DNA of 64,000 nt, taken from the NCBI GenBank assembly GCA_018894105.1, contig CM032123.1, forward strand, positions 20,437,744-20,501,743, given 5' to 3'. Position numbers and translations under genes: made by a program. This document shows positions 1-10,125 of the stretch, piece by piece. The first letter of the stretch is position 1. Each line of letters opens with the position of its first letter. The notes under the pieces are model-generated. The model was not told where the DNA came from. It saw only the letters and a list, made by a program, of their open reading frames with translations, and did no database searches. The stretch comes from Jacaranda mimosifolia (lineage: Eukaryota > Streptophyta > Magnoliopsida > Lamiales > Bignoniaceae).

Positions 1-330
1 ACTCATACAATAGCTAGGTTTAATCAACCCATCTAAAATCAACTAAGTGGTGCACCTATGGCTCTAAGTGCACCACTTGGTTAGGCTCATGGTCATCTCA
101 CCCTACGAGCATGCTAAGCTCATTTACTTATTTATTCTTTCCATATTCTATTAATGTAAGAGATGCATATTTAGGATATAGAAAACCTAAATAAGAAGAT
201 AATAATGATGAGATCTTTGCAAGCAAAAACCCTCCACATAGAATGTCTAAGTGCTTTTACAAATATTAAGTCGGAATGGATAAAAATTAAAAGACATATT
301 TGTATATTTAGTGTTCACGAGTCAGAAATG
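1..330 (+). repeat. Copia II leader fragment (truncated by the window edge)
   Basis: This stretch matches 31928-32240, the untranslated leader between the primer binding site and gag of the long-LTR copia element further right. The match shares the same order of short blocks, including the 'ctaagtggtgcacctatgg' and 'aagatctttgcaagcaa' segments, with scattered substitutions. No LTR or coding part of this copy is in view, so it is either the edge of an element extending left of the window or a loose fragment. Homology fades near position 300-330. Confidence 0.75.
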
Positions 331-1363
331 AGTTTCTCACAGACAACACTGGATGATATTGCACAAAATTAGATATAAGGTCTTTTTTTGTATATTGTTG
401 AATAGTAGGTTTTTGCTCTAAGAATGCTTTTGCATAAAATAGTACACGAGTCAAAAAATAAGTGCTTAAATGTCTTTCTGGTTGTGAAAGTTGGTATTTA
501 TATAAATTAAGTCATTGGTTGGCTTGAGTCCATCAAACTTAGAGGGTCTATTTTAAACGAGCTTAGTTAGGTAGATTTGGTACTTTTTGATTGAAAAATA
601 AAATAAATGACTCAATTTAAAGTTGTCCTTGAAAATTTATTTAGATTTTTGTTATGGAAAAAAAAAACCTATATGTTAATAATAATTGCAAGATAAAATA
701 CATATATATATATATATATATGAATTTTTTGTAGGCTGAAAAGCATGATGAGAAGACAAGTATGACCAATGATAAAAATAAATTAATATATAAATAGGAT
801 CTAGTAAAAACTCATCATTTTTAGCTAGCTATAATGAAACCTTGTAGCTGAGACCTACATCACTAAATCTCATGTCTCCTATATAGTCTTTCTTTTGCTT
901 AGTGGAGCACCTATAGCCTACATATATCTCCTCATATATGTTATGCCCACTTCTCCCACATGTTCGATATAAACCTCAACATATGTTTGCTCTTTCATCT
1001 CACTCACCACTTCCCACCATCTCCTATTTGTACATGTAAATTCCTACTAGAGCCATATAACTAATGATATCCTCCGACTCTGGATATATCTAACTTACGA
1101 AAGCTTCCCATGCAAGGGTAAAACTATAAGACTTTTCTCAATCACTTTTTCTTTTTCTTCTTCATTAAACATTTTAGCTAAGTATCATAATTCGTATTTT
1201 GTTAATTAGTTACAGGTGAGATATCTCTAATTTTTCAAGCTCCTATGGAGAAGTAGTTGATAATCATGAGAAATTGCAGATCAATTTAATTTATCCTAAT
1301 TTTATACATTATTATCTTTGAAAATATTTGATGGGGTTTAACAATGTCAAATATATAGTACTT
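331..1363. other. AT-rich intergenic stretch, no gene seen
   Basis: No coding region or RNA gene is recognisable. There is a short TA microsatellite near 700-721. The interval lies between the copia leader fragment and the PIF/Harbinger-like element. Confidence 0.6.
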
Positions 1364-1366
1364 TAA

Positions 1367-4127
1367 GAGCTTGTTTGATTTTAGTTATTAGCCCCCACAA
1401 TAGAAGGTAATCTCATTCAATAGCATGTTTGATATGCAACATGAAGGATGCGGGCCGGCCCGCAAACAATCCTTGGCCCAGAACTATTCACGCTACTGGG
1501 CGCTAGTCCAATAATGGGTGTTAGGCTGTGATTGCATAATCGCTGGGCAGAGATTGAATATGGCAATGAGAAGAAATTTCAATTTTGTCTTCCTTTAATG
1601 TAGCGAGTTTGACAAATTTGTCCCTCTGTCAACGATTTTGAACTTCCACAACCTCGACACCCACATGCATTCTATCATTCTCCCTTTCACTAAAAAAGCC
1701 ATAACAATTTCTAAGATTTTCTATACTCTTGTTTTCTTTTCCATTATGACGTGTATGGCCTTCGATATCATGCGTTGAATAATAGATTGTTCCCATCTTG
1801 TACCAGGTTGTGGTATCAGCCTTTTGTGTATTAATCAATTTTGAAGGTATGGGAAACTCTTCCTGAGGTACTTCGGTGTTCTGTTACATGTTATGTTTAT
1901 TTTGGTATTGTTTTTACCTTGTGGCAGTTGTAATGTTGATGGGTATACCCAATATGGTACACTTTTGGATGGTTTTTCAAGAAAGAGAAAGATTAAGGAA
2001 AAAGACTTGCACTATGGCCGCCATATGAATGGTCTTCATAGGTAGAAAGTTAGGGACCCTTGTGTACTAACAGTTGCGGATGATCTAGAGGAAGTGCCTG
2101 ATGAGGGATATGCACAAGAAGACATTATTGATGAAGTTTTCTTTAACCTATGACTTTGTGAATATCTCAATTGTTATAGATATATTGTTAGTTGTCTTTT
2201 CATATTAATATTGACTTGTTGCTAAGTTTTCTGTTTTAATGCTCTCCCTTGTTTTTATACGCTTTACTCTTGTTGGAACAAGTATTCTTTTGTACTCTTG
2301 ATAGTTTTCTTCATATTGAATGCATAGCCTATATTTAGTAAATCCACTTCAATATTGCTTTAAGGAATTGACTGCTGCAATTCTGGAAATGCTTTGGTTT
2401 TGCTTGCCTCTATAAAATGGTTCTTGGTTTAGCCTATTAAGAGGACTTGAACCCTTTGGCATTAAACTTATGAGAGTTTAGTTTAGCTCTCCCCATAGTT
2501 TATAATGAGAACAAAATGATTCAAAATAGTAGAAACATGAGGTAGAGATGTTGCAAAGGTTTATTATTATTTCACTTGTATACTTGATTTCACATGACTT
2601 CGAGAAAGGTGACAAACCTAGTCACATGCAGTGAAACGCATGCTAATAGAGCTACTTGATTACCTACATCATTTGATGCATTAACCCAAGGGTTTCCTAA
2701 GTTCTTCCACTAAATTGTAGTATGGAATCCTAGATTATTAGGTTTCTTTATCATCCATGTCAAGTTTGGAAAGTACCAGATTGTGGCATATGCAATTAGG
2801 GCATAAGGAAACGGGGACTTATTTTCTGAAACATAAGAAGAATGATGCTTTTGTGACTTTTAAGCAACAAAAGGCAATTTTTATCTACATATTTCTTGTC
2901 TTGAGAAGTCACTATTCTCGTATCCTTTTCTTTTAAGGCATTAAGCAAATCCCAACCTTGACCACTTCTCTAGCTGTTGTCTAGATGCCACGAAATGGAT
3001 CGTGGGTTATAGTAATAAATCTAATGATTCGTGGGTTATATATTGATGCTGAAAGATCAACAGTAATGATAATTTCTTTGTAGATTGTTTGGACAAAGTA
3101 CTTTGATATGCCCCCTTTAACTATTGCTGAGGTAATTGGGCAGCTGGAAAATGTGGATCATGACTTCTATGGTTTTAGAAATGAGGAAACTCGTAAGTTC
3201 ATATGGTTGTTTTTGTTGGTCATCTGTTACACTTGACTAGTCTCTAACTCAACTTTAGTTGTTTTTCCCCACTTTCAAGCAAGGTTAGCATTGTGTACAA
3301 AAGGAAAGCTGGTGGCTATGAAAACGAAATGGTAAACCAGAGAGACTGGAAAGTACGGCTCTTGATTCAGCTACAAACTAAATTTTGTGATAATGACAAG
3401 TTTTGTAGATTATGGAGTAGTTATGGGTTATAAAGATTTATACATGAAAGTACAAATTACTGACAGAATGTGGAGTAAGCTTTAAGAAAGTGTTGTATAA
3501 AGTGCCAAAAGAACTCCTACATGAGCAGGGATGTGATGTTTTAATTTGATGCCATTTGACAAAAAGTTATGATGTTATAAAGTAAAACAGAATGCCAAAT
3601 TTTCTGAGGATTAGTCGTGGCAATGCTTGTTAAACAGTTGTCAGTTCTAAAGATAAATGCAATTTCACTCTCCGAAAGCCATCAGACTGGGCTTTGGGAA
3701 AATTAGAACTGTTTGCTATATCTACTAAATTCATTTATTAACATTGAACAGGTTATTGATTTAAAAAATTCAAGCACAAGCCTCTCATTTTCTATATGCT
3801 AATTCTAAAATAAGCAGCAAAGCTTGTAAATGGATTTTATGCAGATCATCTGTGAACATATATAAGCAGCAACCGTTTTCTTATATCTCTTTCATTCAAA
3901 GTCGGGCTCTTTTTGGGAGTAAGTTGTTAATGGACCGAGGGCATTTTAAGAAGTTTAAAGATAACAAACAACATCAAACACATTAATGAGATAAGGTGAG
4001 ATTGTAGTGATAGATAATCTTTATGTGCAATCTCATGTATCAAACAAAGGAATAAAATTGCAATCCTCCCTATATTAACCACTACTGTAATAGCAGCTAC
4101 TAGCTAACTAGCATATCAAACGTGCCC
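1367..4127. mobile_element. PIF/Harbinger-like non-autonomous element carrying a host gene piece
   Basis: The ends form imperfect inverted repeats: GAGCTTGTTTGAT at 1367 against GGGCACGTTTGAT read on the minus strand from 4127 (10 of 13 identical). Both ends are flanked by the trinucleotide TAA (1364-1366 and 4128-4130), the target duplication expected of PIF/Harbinger transposition. Subterminal sequence again contains TTTGATA-type motifs on both sides. No transposase was found inside, so the 2.76-kb element would have depended on an enzyme supplied elsewhere. The interior holds a decayed, intron-containing segment of a nuclear gene for a plastid ribosome hibernation factor (1980-3381). A 14-bp perfect GC palindrome lies at 1450-1463. 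An alternative is two unrelated ends flanking an old pseudogene, but the paired TAA argues against it. Confidence 0.65.
1980..3381 (+). pseudogene. PSRP1-like plastid ribosome hibernation factor gene fragment, broken
   Basis: Three exon-like pieces match the C-terminal half of plant PSRP1, the chloroplast member of the long HPF/S30AE ribosome hibernation family, which binds the 30S subunit of chloroplast ribosomes. Piece 1 (about 1980-2135) reads RKRKIKEKDLHYGRHMNG, has an in-frame TAG after GLHR, and ends DIIDE. Piece 2 (3084-3192) follows a 'tag' acceptor, reads [19 protein letters not shown] then [12 protein letters not shown], and ends at a 'gtaagt' donor. Piece 3 (from about 3284) reads SIVYKRKAGGY, then a frameshift, then NGKPERLESTALDSATN and a stop at 3379-3381. 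The retained intron positions show a DNA copy rather than a processed transcript. The stop and frameshift mean it cannot make the normal protein. It sits inside a transposon-like unit, so gene capture is the likely origin. Confidence 0.8.
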
Positions 4128-4130
4128 TAA

Positions 4131-5276
4131 ATAATATATCAATAGGGTACTTGATGAAAAAAATTATGTTTTAGGAAATGAGACTTATTTTATTATAAAT
4201 TGTACATCCAAAAACAAGAAATAAAAGTAATGATATATACTAGCTATTGTTCATTAATTCTCTCTAGCAAGAAATCATCCAATAATCAACTCAAATTCCT
4301 ATGATATGCATGGTCAATCAATCACCCATAAAATTAGGAATAAACAATAAGTATAGGACCTGAGTTATGTGTTTATAAAAGATTACTTACTAATGAAAAC
4401 CATGCACTAATAATTCAATGCTGAAATTAGCATCAAAGATTTGAAGTCAACCAGCGAAAACTTATAAGGCGAGGACGGTATTCTTCATTTTCACGCTCAT
4501 TCCGGCCCTTTTTTTTATTCATAGCCGCAAACTCACCTAATTTAATATTAACTACTACTCCTAACCGACCACTTCCTTTGTGGTTTCATTTCTTCATTTC
4601 TGAATTAATTTGTTGGTCAAATCCTTGCCAAACATATGGTTTAACGTTTTCTAAGACAATTCTTCCTACACTCGGTGTCAATGAACTCAACCATTAGATG
4701 AAAATCGTATGGGCATCAAATGCTGATGTGGCATCATCATATCTAATCTGGCATAAACTTCTATGTGCAGGCAATAATTTCCAAGGTTAAATTCTTATAT
4801 ACTTTTATCATTGGTTTCATTTTTCTGAATATTTTAAAATAAATTTTTTAATTTTTAAAATACAAGTTCTTTTTTTTTTTTTTTCAAATTATTCCATCAT
4901 TTAAAATAAAAATATAATATGTAATTTACCAATTTCTATTTTTTTTTAACTAAATATCAGTATATACTTTTTCCATCCTATATATATATATATATATTAT
5001 TCTTTCTTGTAGGACGCCAGAATTTTTTTAAAATACTTTAGACTTAGAACTTGTTAAGTTTTGAAGAATCATCCAATTAGAGCGAAATTGGGCCTATACT
5101 ATAGTGTACATATGGACGGAGCTAATATTATAAAAGCATGTAATATCGTATAAATATGCTAGCGCGTGTATATTGAAATTAGTTATCCTCCGGCCATCCA
5201 AATATGCCCTTGTCAAAACACCCTCTATGTACGTACGTAGCCTTTACTACAGAGTACAGAGCCGTGTCTGTGTCTG
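4131..5276. other. Intergenic region upstream of the lipase gene
   Basis: This is AT-rich non-coding DNA between the PIF/Harbinger-like element and the lipase promoter. It holds homopolymer T tracts near 4870 and a TA microsatellite at about 4980-4997. No coding segment was recognised. It presumably includes distal promoter sequence of the lipase gene. Confidence 0.6.
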
Positions 5277-5292
5277 AGTATATATATATATT
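5277..5292 (+). promoter_or_regulatory. Candidate TATA region of the lipase gene
   Basis: A run of alternating TA lies about 75-90 bases before the chosen start codon at 5367, a plausible distance for a plant TATA box with a short leader. It could also be an ordinary microsatellite, which is common in this window. Confidence 0.35.
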
Positions 5293-5366
5293 CTTAATGT
5301 CCCTCAACCACTTTCGATTAACTTCAAATCTCAGACTCTTTCTCTGTCTACCCGCATTTTTTGTTG

Positions 5367-6827
5367 ATGGCTTCCTCAGTTCTTTATTGCCTGCCAAATC
5401 CCAACATGAATTCTGCTACATTCACAGCAGACACTATCCCACTGCCATGTTCTTTAAGGCAAGATAGCTCGCCTATGCTCAAATCAAATCCATTTCCGTC
5501 CACTACTTCTTTGCCTCATGGTAATTATCACCAGCCGCATTCTGAAATTAAAGTAGATTCAACAGGCAGTTTGGCCAAGTCCCGGACAATTAGGTCTACT
5601 ACCAAATCAATGGCCTGGAAGCTGGCCGGTGCTTGGAGGGAGATTCAAGGTTTAAACAACTGGGAAAACTTGGTTGAACCCTTACACCCTCTTCTACGGC
5701 ATGAAATCATTCGATATGGAGAGTTGGTTGCAGCCTGCTACGAGGCATTCGATCTCGACCCCAACTCCAAGAGGTACTTGAATTGCAAGTATGGCAAGCA
5801 AAGCATGTTGAGGCAAGTGGGCTTGGGGGATTCGGGCTATCAGGTCACTAAATATATATACGCCACAGCCCCGGATATCAACATGATTCCAATTCAAACT
5901 AGTACTCGTGCGTGTGGCGCCAGATGGATTGGATATGTGGCCGCCTCAACAGACAAACAAGTAAGCATGCTTGGGAGACGAGATATAATCATCACATTTA
6001 GGGGAACAGTCACGAACCCTGAATGGATTGCAAACCTAATGAGTTCACTAACACCGGCAAGACTGGATCCTCACAATCCAAGGCCGGACGTGAAGGTGGA
6101 ATCCGGATTTTTGAGCTTGTACACTTCGAATGAAAGCGGGAGCAGCAGCAAGTTCGGGCTGGCCAGCTGCCGGGAGCAGCTCCTTTCGGAAGTGTCTAGG
6201 TTAATAAACAAGCATAAAGATGAGGAAATAAGCATTACTCTCGCAGGTCATAGTATGGGAAGCTCATTGGCTCTCCTTCTAGCATACGACATCGCAGAGC
6301 TTGGGTTGAATAATAGACCTCCTATTATTAATGTTTCTGGGGGAAATTGTTATAAAGATCATATTCCAGTAACGGTATTTTCATTTGGAGGGCCAAGAGT
6401 AGGGAACTTGGGCTTCAAAAAGAGATGTGAAGAGTTGGGAGTCAAAGTTCTAAGAGTAGTCAATGTGAATGACCCTATTACAAAGCTTCCTGGGGTTGTT
6501 TTCAACGAGAATTTTAGGTGTTTTAGGGGGATATATGAGTTCCCTTGGAGCTGCTCTTGTTATGCTCACGTAGGTGTGGAACTCTTGCTCGATTTCTTCA
6601 AGATGCACAATCCGTCTTGTGTGCATGACTTGGAAAACTACATTGGCTTGCTCAAGTCGTGTCCTAGGAGTTTGAAGAAGGATCATGACCATATTGAACA
6701 GACAAGTTCAAATTTGATGGAAAAGGTGAAGGTGTTTCTTTTCGGGGGTGAACAAAGCTTCGACGCCTTGCAATGGAGAAATGCAGCCATAAATATGTTG
6801 AATTTGGTTCAGTCCCAGTGGACATGA
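5367..6827 (+). CDS. DAD1-like class I phospholipase A1, chloroplast type
   Basis: This is an intact 486-residue lipase of the plant class I PLA1 (DAD1/DONGLE) family. Such enzymes hydrolyse the sn-1 ester of plastid phospho- or galactolipids and can release fatty acids for jasmonate synthesis. The first 80 or so residues are rich in Ser, Thr, Pro and basic residues, consistent with a transit peptide. Conserved blocks follow: [13 protein letters not shown] (90-102), [20 protein letters not shown] (113-132) and [15 protein letters not shown] (206-220). The nucleophile elbow GHSMG is at 294-298 with Ser296, and probable partners are Asp369 and His420 in VHDLENY. The ATG at 5367 starts the family-like N terminus; the two codons before it are TTG. 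No intron is needed, as is usual in this family. It most resembles the alpha subgroup. Which lipid it cuts cannot be told from sequence. Confidence 0.93.
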   Translation: MASSVLYCLPNPNMNSATFTADTIPLPCSLRQDSSPMLKSNPFPSTTSLPHGNYHQPHSEIKVDSTGSLAKSRTIRSTTKSMAWKLAGAWREIQGLNNWENLVEPLHPLLRHEIIRYGELVAACYEAFDLDPNSKRYLNCKYGKQSMLRQVGLGDSGYQVTKYIYATAPDINMIPIQTSTRACGARWIGYVAASTDKQVSMLGRRDIIITFRGTVTNPEWIANLMSSLTPARLDPHNPRPDVKVESGFLSLYTSNESGSSSKFGLASCREQLLSEVSRLINKHKDEEISITLAGHSMGSSLALLLAYDIAELGLNNRPPIINVSGGNCYKDHIPVTVFSFGGPRVGNLGFKKRCEELGVKVLRVVNVNDPITKLPGVVFNENFRCFRGIYEFPWSCSCYAHVGVELLLDFFKMHNPSCVHDLENYIGLLKSCPRSLKKDHDHIEQTSSNLMEKVKVFLFGGEQSFDALQWRNAAINMLNLVQSQWT

Positions 6828-8214
6828 TTATGACTATATACACAAACTGCACACACTAACATTAATTAATAATGCAAATTAAAACATTCTTGACGGACAT
6901 TAATTAATTTCTGAATCAATCCTTAGCTAGCTAGCTAACCTTGGATTTAAAGTGTATAATGTCTTTTAATTTTGTATATTGACCTGGATATATAGATGGG
7001 AGTTTTTACATGAAGACACCCGCATGCAGAGGAGTATGTATGCAAATGAATGTGTACATTATATGCATGCACGACATCAATCTCTTAGTTTGCTAATTAT
7101 GTATACATTACTTTCCAAGCTGCTTAAATCCATAGACATGAGATCTTCATGTAATTTTTCTTTTTGGTTAAAGATCTTCATGTATAAAGGTTGTGAATGG
7201 ACTAATACTTTTATTTACGTAGATGTTATTTCATAATTATGCAAATTACATATATATTTTAGGTGTATGTTAATTTCATTTATAATAAATGTGGGAATAT
7301 ATACAAATAATATGATTGCTTAAAAATATTTTTTACATGCTGAAATTATGTGTGGTGTTTACTAGCTAGTGTCTATACATATATATATATATATATATAG
7401 GGGGTAATTCGTATTAATCATATGGGGTCTAAAAGATTACGCACAAAAAATTAATGAGAAACACAGTCGTCTAAACTATTTACTGGTCGTTCAGTCACTA
7501 TATATGAGCAAGCTTTGAATGGGAAAGCTGATGTTCAAGGCGAAAGACAAAAAGTTTTCCAATTTACTTTATCCTTGTTTTCCATGTTACATTGTTCAAT
7601 GGTGATCATAATCAATGTTTTGACTAGCTAGCTAGCTTGGAATTAACTAAATATTCCAACTCAAAACCTTATAATTAAAATTTTATACAATTGTCTTATT
7701 TTTCTTGCAGGTCGCCCAAATTAAGTCTATTGTTACTCCATATACCGAAAAAAGATAAACATATTAAGGTACTTTCTTGTATAAGGGGATACACACACAC
7801 ACACACACAGATTTAGCTATAGTCAGCTATAGGCGGATGATATGTGGAGTTCATGAGTGATATCCAGTATTATATGAGGAATGAATGTATAACGTACATA
7901 TAATTTTCACAAATAATACATATAGATGAATGCACATTTGGTGACTTAATAGGATGATATGTTAATCTTATGTTGTGAACAATGGATTGTTGCAATCAAA
8001 TTTTAAAACATGGATTTTGGTGTATATAATATAATATATATATATATATAAATATATCTTCTTAAATATTTGTTGAATATACAAGATAATTAATTGCGCA
8101 TGATCTCCGTATAATTATTAAAATTAGAGTGTTAGATATTTTTTTTCCGATATAAAACGTTAATGGGATTTGGAGACAAATTAAGCTTCATATTTAACAT
8201 AAATTAGAATATAG
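6828..8214. other. 3' flank of the lipase gene and AT-rich intergenic DNA
   Basis: The likely 3' untranslated region begins here; AATAAA-like signals appear (for example aataaat near 7284). A TA microsatellite lies at about 7379-7399, an AC microsatellite at about 7791-7809 and further TA runs near 8030-8050. No further gene was recognised. Confidence 0.6.
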
Positions 8215-8215
8215 T

Positions 8216-8505
8216 AAAGTTTTCTCTTTTATTGAAGAAGATAGAAATGGACTGAGAAAACACTAAAATAATAATAGAAAAACAATACACTTTTTGATCT
8301 TTCCTGAAGAAGATAGGAATATGGGCTGAGAAAACACATAAATAATAGGAGAAAAACATTAAAGTTTTCTCTTTTAGAAGAAGATAGAAGTGGACGTAGA
8401 ATTGAAACACCAAAATAAGAGAAAAACATCGAAGTTTTCTCTTTCGTCAAGAAGATAGAAATGAAATGAGGAAACAATAAAACCATATATAAGAGAAACG
8501 CATTG
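8216..8505. repeat. Tandem repeat, four degenerate units of about 72 bp
   Basis: Four successive units start near 8216, 8289, 8360 and 8431. Each has the pattern 'aagttttctcttt', then 'gaagaagatagaa', then a 'gagaaaaaca' tail. Units differ by substitutions and small indels. Open frames across it on the minus strand are a by-product of the repeat and do not look like a protein gene. Confidence 0.8.
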
Positions 8506-8529
8506 AGAATTGATATATGTATATTGTCT

Positions 8530-8988
8530 GGGATTGTTTGCTTGGGTATATAGGATTATGAGAGATTAATATGCTAGTGATATATAAACTAAAAATGGTA
8601 TCCAAAGCTATGTAATCTATTGTTTGCTTGGATTTTAGAAATTAGTGATATTTCATATTTAATATTATCTAATGTTTGATTGGCAAGATTGTTCAATGTG
8701 ATTACACTTTGTAATATCCAAAATGTCATAACTTCTAAAAAAGTAAATTTTCAAAATTTGGCAGAAGACGTTGAGGATAGGGTTTTTATGAGAGTAAGAA
8801 TGTCATTTTTATTTTTTATCATATCAAATTTGAAATGATGGAAAATGGATCAAGTCAAGATGGCTTGATCCATAAATCAGCCTGGCCCATGATACCATCT
8901 CGGGCCGCAAAGGTAAAATGTGAAGCAAACAAAAGATAAAGCTTGAAAATGGATCTATCAAACTTTATCCAACAAAGCAAACAAGCTC
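8530..8988. mobile_element. 459-bp inverted-repeat element (MITE-like, PIF/Harbinger-related)
   Basis: The ends GGGATTGTTTGCTTGG and, on the other strand, GAGCTTGTTTGCTTTG form imperfect inverted repeats. They are flanked by TCT on both sides (8527-8529 and 8989-8991). The terminal motif resembles that of the element at 1367-4127 (GAGCTTGTTTGAT), suggesting a related family. No coding sequence is present. The TCT duplication is not the usual TWA of PIF/Harbinger, so family placement is tentative. Confidence 0.6.
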
Positions 8989-8991
8989 TCT

Positions 8992-9682
8992 ATATACACA
9001 CAAACAGACGTTTGAAAAATAAAAATAAAACAGAACAAAAAGAAAAAAAAAAATGAAAGATATAAAATGCAAAATAGTATCATATCTTGTATTGAGTAAA
9101 CAATCATTAAAAACAAGGTTCAAATATTGATTAAAAGAAATGATCATAGCTTGAGGGGTTATATTAGCAACCACTCAGATGTCGTAATATGAACTGATCT
9201 GATGTCAATTTGTTGGATAATTATATCCAAAGAAAAATAAGTTTACACGATTGAAAAATTACAGGCAAAGAAACGTTCTCGAGGCAAGAATGGGACTTTT
9301 TGTTCTTTCTTAAAATGAAATTGGCTGCAATAACGTCGAAATTTTCTGATAATAGACTCCATCCCAATGCATACAAAACTACTTCTTGAACAATAACACT
9401 ACGTACCTACAAATTTCAGAAACAACGAATCAATAATTATATTTTGGACTCTCTTAGATAAAAATGAGTAAAATGAATATATTATTTTGAGGGAACTTAT
9501 TTCTAATTGTTGAAAAATTATGTTTAACAAGGCACAAGTCGTAAAAAATTACAGCACTCGAACACTTATACGTGTTAAAAAATTATAATACCCGCTGCAC
9601 AGACATATCTATTTGCTACCTATGAATAGGCATATGTATATTTTATTGTCATCTAGTTAGCATTAAATTGATAGATGCTTCT
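8992..9682. other. AT-rich intergenic stretch
   Basis: No gene or clear repeat was recognised between the MITE-like element and the left end of CACTA I. Confidence 0.55.
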
Positions 9683-10125
9683 CACTCTAAGAAAACAGGG
9701 CTTTAGAGATGGATTTTTCCGTCTCTAAACAAATTAGAGACAGATATTCTTTGCCTCTGAACCTGTGACTGGAAGCCTTGTCTGAAATTCAGGAGATGGA
9801 ATAATTTCCATCTTTGAATTTTGGAGACGGACAAAATCGATCTCTATACGTCACTGATTTCTAATATTTTTATTAGCACCCATCTCTAATTTCGTAACAT
9901 TTTCATCTCTAATTCTGCCTCTAAATTTGCAGATATTTTAAAATTATCCATCCCTAATTTCATCTCTAATTTTGACTTGTTCAATATTAATCCGTCTTTA
10001 ATTCCATCTCTAGTTTTGACTTGTTCAATAATAATCCATCTTTAATTCCATCTCTAGTCTTATCTCTATTTACTTCTCTATTTTTGTTTCTAAACCAATC
10101 TCTAATTAATTTCCAAATTTTTAAA
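9683..10125. repeat. Left subterminal repeats of CACTA I
   Basis: Short motifs of the type 'ccatctctaatt' and 'gagacgga' recur in both orientations through this stretch. Subterminal arrays like this are the usual binding region for the regulatory protein (TNPA/TNP1) of CACTA elements; binding here is inferred from family knowledge. Confidence 0.65.

Noticed and set aside
5361..5366. Start of the lipase two codons earlier
   Set aside because: The two codons are TTG; the first ATG is at 5367 and gives a family-like start.
5204..5467. 87-codon open frame overlapping the start of the lipase gene
   Set aside because: It overlaps the lipase 5' end in another frame and has no family features.
8204..8486. 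Two overlapping minus-strand open frames rich in Phe and Ser
   Set aside because: They are produced by the 72-bp tandem repeat and are low in complexity.
8216..8505. Possible CRISPR-like array
   Set aside because: The units are contiguous and diverged without unique spacers, and the genome is a plant's.
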